Source: Mageeibacillus sp. UBA1046 (lineage in GTDB: Bacteria > Bacillota > Clostridia > Saccharofermentanales > DTU023). From it: a DNA stretch of 46,342 nt. Below, piece after piece: positions 43,325-46,342 of this stretch. A program made the position numbers and the translations under genes. The first letter of the stretch is position 1, and the number at the start of each line of letters is the position of its first letter. The stretch spans positions 354,308 to 400,649 of the forward strand of contig DCDV01000004.1 in the NCBI GenBank assembly GCA_002316595.1, given 5' to 3'. The notes beneath the pieces were generated by a model that saw only the letters and a list, made by a program, of their open reading frames with translations, searched no databases and was not told the origin of the DNA.

Positions 43325-44401
43325 ATGGCAAAGTTTTTTATTATTAATCCAGGTTCCACCTCTACAAAAATTGGTGTTTATGTTTCCGGTGAATTTACCA
43401 TGACGCGGAAAATCGAACATGGTACTGAGATGGAAAAACTTAGGTCTGTCCAAAGCCAGCTGCCGGTCAGAGAAAAAATGATTATGGATATCCTGGAGAA
43501 GGAAGACATCGAAATCGCCTCAATGGATGCCATAATAGGACGAGGCGGGCTGCTTCATCCTCTTAAAGGAGGAGTATATGAAGTAAATCAGGATATGATT
43601 GATGATCTGGAGAGCAGCCGATACGGCTGGCATTCCTGTAATCTTGGCGCCTTGCTCGCAGCAGCAATAGCTAAGCGTAATAATCTCAGAGCTTACATTG
43701 CTGACCCCGTCATTGTAGACGAGCTGCAGCCTCTTGCCCGTATCAGCGGCTGGCCTAAATTCCAGCGCAGATCGATTTTTCATGCCTTAAACCATAAAGC
43801 AGCAGGACACAGGTTTGCCTATGGGCAAGGCGGCAAATATGAGGATTACAATCTGATAATAGTGCATATGGGAGGCGGCATATCTATAGGAGCACATCAG
43901 AAAGGCATGGTTATAGATGTTAACAATGCTCTCAATGGTGAAGGCCCCTTTTCACCCGAGCGTACGGGAGGGCTGCCTGTTATCTCTGTCATCGAAGCTT
44001 GTTATTCGGGAGATTTCGCCGATGAGTATGAAATAAAGAATACCTTTGTAGGCCGGGGAGGACTTTTAGCCTATCTGGGTACCAATGATGCCAAAGTAGT
44101 TGATCAGCGTATTCGTGAAGGCGATGAAGAAGCCAGATTCATACTTGAGAGCATGGCTTACCAGATTGCCAAAGAGATTGGCAGCGCCGCGACAGTGCTC
44201 AAGGGAGAAGTAGATGCAATTTTGCTGACAGGGGGACTCGCTTATGATCATTACTTGGTAGACTGGGTCACAGAGCGTGTCAAATTCATCTCTCCTGTCA
44301 GAGTTTATCCCGGTGAAGACGAGCTGAAGGCCCTGGCTAAAGCAGTTGATGAAGCTCTGGCTGGAAGGCAGCCGATCTTGGAGTATAATAAAGCGGATTA
44401 A
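43325..44401 (+). CDS. buk: Butyrate kinase
   Basis: Converts butyryl phosphate (or branched acyl phosphates) and ADP to the acid and ATP. Seen: the ASKHA-fold phosphate motif INPGSTSTKIGVY at the N-terminus, NHKAAGHRFA, VHMGGGISIGAH, and LTGGLAYDHYLVDWV near the C-terminus, all characteristic of the acetate/butyrate kinase family, butyrate branch. The 358 residues match Buk. The start ATG follows AAGGCAGG. It is first in an operon with a P-loop protein, a ferredoxin and a 2-oxoacid oxidoreductase. The substrate may be branched-chain acyl phosphate; a phosphotransbutyrylase gene is not in the window. Confidence 0.95.
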   Translation: MAKFFIINPGSTSTKIGVYVSGEFTMTRKIEHGTEMEKLRSVQSQLPVREKMIMDILEKEDIEIASMDAIIGRGGLLHPLKGGVYEVNQDMIDDLESSRYGWHSCNLGALLAAAIAKRNNLRAYIADPVIVDELQPLARISGWPKFQRRSIFHALNHKAAGHRFAYGQGGKYEDYNLIIVHMGGGISIGAHQKGMVIDVNNALNGEGPFSPERTGGLPVISVIEACYSGDFADEYEIKNTFVGRGGLLAYLGTNDAKVVDQRIREGDEEARFILESMAYQIAKEIGSAATVLKGEVDAILLTGGLAYDHYLVDWVTERVKFISPVRVYPGEDELKALAKAVDEALAGRQPILEYNKAD

Positions 44402-44449
44402 CGCTGTCGGCTGCAGCTGACTTAGCAGAAATATGATAGGAGAAGACAA

Positions 44450-45163
44450 TTGATCTTACCTAATAAACAAATTACAATTATTTCCGGCCATTACGGAACA
44501 GGAAAAACGGAATTTGCCGTCAATCTCGTAATTGCCATGGCGCGCGACGGCAGAGAAGTCTCGCTGGTCGATCTGGATATTATTAACCCTTATTTTCGCT
44601 CCTTTGAGCGAAGAAGAGAGTTGGAGAAGGAAGGCATCAAAGTCCATGTTACGTCCATGGACGGGCAAGCTGATATACCCTCGCTGCCGCCCTCCATCAT
44701 GTCAATATTTCTGGAAGAAGATCAGCAAAGCATCATTGATTTGGGCGGAGACCCCGCCGGGGCAAGAGTGCTGGGATATTACAGACCGCAGCTGGAGAAA
44801 GTGGATTTTAACTTCTGGTTTGTAATTAATAAAAACCGTCCCGAAACCGCAACGCTCGAAAATGTAGTACACCATTTTGAACGCACACAAATGATGAGCC
44901 AGCAAAAGATCACCGGTATCGTAAATAACACTCATCTCGGACGGGAGACTAAAGCTGAAGATATAATCAGCGGAGATGTTTTCGCTGCCGAGGCAGCTGA
45001 AAAACTGGGGCTCCCGCTCATCTGCACTACCGGTGAACGAAAATTTGAGGAAGAGCTAGAAGGAAAACTGACAGGCTCATTTTTCCCTCTTGACATATAT
45101 ATGATCAAACCATGGGAACTGAGCGAAAAAGAAGGAGGACAATTCGAATGGCTGGATATGTAA
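44450..45163 (+). CDS. P-loop ATPase, MinD/CooC-like
   Basis: A 237-residue soluble protein. Seen: Walker A SGHYGTGKTEFA near residue 12, a switch-like LVDLDIINPYFR segment, IIDLGGDPAGARVLG, and FVINKNRPET. It belongs to the SIMIBI-type P-loop group (MinD/ParA/CooC-like). Related genes commonly precede small ferredoxins and 2-oxoacid oxidoreductase genes in Clostridia, as here. Its role may be cofactor or cluster assembly, which is inference. The start is TTG at 44450 behind TAGGAGAAG. It overlaps the ferredoxin gene by 16 bp. Confidence 0.75.
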   Translation: MILPNKQITIISGHYGTGKTEFAVNLVIAMARDGREVSLVDLDIINPYFRSFERRRELEKEGIKVHVTSMDGQADIPSLPPSIMSIFLEEDQQSIIDLGGDPAGARVLGYYRPQLEKVDFNFWFVINKNRPETATLENVVHHFERTQMMSQQKITGIVNNTHLGRETKAEDIISGDVFAAEAAEKLGLPLICTTGERKFEEELEGKLTGSFFPLDIYMIKPWELSEKEGGQFEWLDM

Positions 45164-45372
45164 GATTTAGGGAGGATTTATGCAAAGGCTGCGAGCTTTG
45201 TGTCTATGTCTGCCCACCAAGAATTATATACATGGATAAAAATCATACTAATAAAAAAGGATATCACCCTGCCACGATAGATGAGATGGACAAATGCACC
45301 GGCTGCGCGCATTGCGCACGTATGTGCCCAGATTCCGTAATTACTGTGGAACGTGAAGTGAAAAGTGAATAG
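45148..45372 (+). CDS. Small 4Fe-4S ferredoxin-like subunit of a 2-oxoacid oxidoreductase
   Basis: A 74-residue protein with two cysteine clusters (CKGCELCVYVCPP and CTGCAHCARMCPD), each of the CxxCxxCxxxCP form for a [4Fe-4S] centre. It is probably the delta subunit of the oxidoreductase encoded next. I use the ATG at 45148, which has AAGGAGG ten bases ahead; a longer frame from 45112 has no such site. It overlaps the end of the P-loop gene, and is followed after 12 bp by the alpha subunit. Confidence 0.9.
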   Translation: MAGYVRFREDLCKGCELCVYVCPPRIIYMDKNHTNKKGYHPATIDEMDKCTGCAHCARMCPDSVITVEREVKSE

Positions 45373-45384
45373 GAGAATATATAA

Positions 45385-46342
45385 ATGAGCAAAGAATTAT
45401 GGAAAGGCAATGAAGCAATCGCTGAAGCCGCAATCAGGGCTGGCTGCCGTTGCTATTTTGGCTATCCGATCACTCCTCAAAGTGAGATCCCTGAGTATAT
45501 GTCCTTTCATATGCCGAAAGCAGGAGGGGTATTTCTGCAGTCTGAATCTGAGGTTGCCGCCATTAATATGGTATATGGGGCTGCCGGCGCAGGAGCCAGA
45601 GTCATGACTTCTTCTTCTTCACCTGGAGTAAGCTTAAAACAGGAAGGTATTTCATATATGTGCGGAGCGGAGCTCCCCGGCGTGATAGTCAATGTCATGC
45701 GGGGCGGTCCCGGCCTTGGCACAATACAGCCGGCACAAGGGGACTATTTCCAAGCCACCCGCGGCGGCGGCCATGGCGACTACCGCTTGATTGTGTTCGC
45801 TCCGGCTAATATTCAGGAAGTAGTCGACCTGATGCAGGAGGCCTTCGACCTCGCCGACAAATACCGCATGCCGGTCATGATGCTGCTGGACGGAATGATC
45901 GGACAGATGATGGAACCTGTCGAGTGGAAAAGGCCGGCTGTGAAACCGGAAGATTTGCCGAAGAAACCCTGGGCAACAACAGGTACCAAAAATAAGCGTC
46001 CTCCGAATATAATTAATTCGCTCTTCATCGATGCCGATGCCTGTAATCAGAATAATATCCGCTTAGAGGAAAAATATGCGCGTGTCACTGCCAGCGAGCA
46101 GCGCTATGAAACTACTGACACTGAAGAAGCTGAGGTCGTCTTTGTCGCCTTTGGCACGCCGGCGCGCCTGGCGCGCGCAGCTGTCAGGCTGCTGGCAGAA
46201 GACGGTATCAAGGCAGGCGTCTTCCGTCCGATCACAGTATGGCCGTATCCATATGACGCGTTGTATGAAACAGCAGCCCAAGAAAACGTTAAAGCTGTCG
46301 TTACTGTCGAGATGAACACCGGACAAATGATTGATGATGTGC
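45385..46342 (+). CDS. 2-oxoacid:ferredoxin oxidoreductase alpha subunit, VorB/KorA type (3' end cut by window)
   Basis: Catalyses thiamine-diphosphate- and CoA-dependent oxidation of a 2-oxoacid to acyl-CoA with ferredoxin as acceptor; this is the alpha chain. It is open for 319 codons to the right edge. Seen: GNEAIAEAAIRAGCRCYFGY, PITPQSEIPEYM, the SESEVAAINMVYGAAGAGAR segment, and VNVMRGGPGLGTIQPAQGDYFQ. The pattern is closest to VorB (branched-chain) or KorA (2-oxoglutarate) types; I cannot separate these from sequence alone. The start ATG at 45385 follows TAGGAGA. It forms an operon with the ferredoxin and butyrate kinase. Confidence 0.93.
   Translation, partial: MSKELWKGNEAIAEAAIRAGCRCYFGYPITPQSEIPEYMSFHMPKAGGVFLQSESEVAAINMVYGAAGAGARVMTSSSSPGVSLKQEGISYMCGAELPGVIVNVMRGGPGLGTIQPAQGDYFQATRGGGHGDYRLIVFAPANIQEVVDLMQEAFDLADKYRMPVMMLLDGMIGQMMEPVEWKRPAVKPEDLPKKPWATTGTKNKRPPNIINSLFIDADACNQNNIRLEEKYARVTASEQRYETTDTEEAEVVFVAFGTPARLARAAVRLLAEDGIKAGVFRPITVWPYPYDALYETAAQENVKAVVTVEMNTGQMIDDV

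Noticed and set aside
45112..45147. Longer N-terminus for the ferredoxin
   Set aside because: The added residues are unrelated to ferredoxins and lie inside the P-loop gene; the AAGGAGG site points to 45148.

Overview
The window reads as a piece of chromosome from an anaerobic Gram-positive bacterium of the Clostridia type. The support is a butyrate kinase, formate-tetrahydrofolate ligase, a ferredoxin-linked 2-oxoacid oxidoreductase, Shine-Dalgarno sequences of the AGGAGG type, frequent GTG and TTG starts, ordinary TTGACA/TATAAT promoters, and an FtsEX-M23-CtpA division block. I cannot place it to genus. TAA, TAG and TGA all end ordinary genes here, so the standard bacterial code applies. 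No rRNA, CRISPR array, prophage or insertion sequence was found.

Layout. 1-8839 (mostly minus): 3'-truncated rel, overlapping recJ; an SDR dehydrogenase; rpsU (TTG start); a HIT protein; alaS. 9072-16275 (plus) is the most unusual part: an apparent four-gene operon of an opine-dehydrogenase-like enzyme, a protein with a B12-binding domain, a FAD oxidoreductase and a large DUF2298/YYY membrane protein. 16459-21577 (minus): a membrane protein with a degenerate PP2C-like head and an outward LysM tail, then ispD, radA and a TetR regulator. 21923-24248 (plus): a zinc-ribbon protein and ftsH, whose frame carries two in-frame stop codons. 24351-33178 (minus): tRNA-Ala(CGC), ctpA, an M23 hydrolase with coiled coils, ftsX, ftsE, a PucR-type regulator, fhs and a Crp/Fnr regulator. 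33417-34550 (plus): tRNA-Leu(TAG) and lplA. 34677-40014 (minus): a TlpA-like lipoprotein, then the aspS-lepB-lepA operon. 40259-41182 (plus): a lipid kinase. 41235-43163 (minus): an ABC-F ATPase. 43325-46342 (plus): buk, a P-loop ATPase, a small ferredoxin and the start of a 2-oxoacid:ferredoxin oxidoreductase alpha subunit.

How the genes fit together. FtsE and FtsX, the secreted M23 hydrolase and the S41 protease form a set for cell-wall cleavage at division. The right-hand operon fits energy-conserving fermentation of 2-oxoacids: the oxidoreductase makes acyl-CoA and reduced ferredoxin, and butyrate kinase makes ATP from the acyl phosphate; the phosphotransacylase is not in the window. The 9 kb operon cannot be given a pathway from sequence alone.

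A recurring feature is short imperfect tandem repeats (units of about 20-29 bp, one of 60 bp) with unrelated sequences. They sit mostly just after genes, several begin in the last codons of the neighbouring gene, and two add residues to a protein (the TetR C-terminus and an internal segment of the FAD oxidoreductase).
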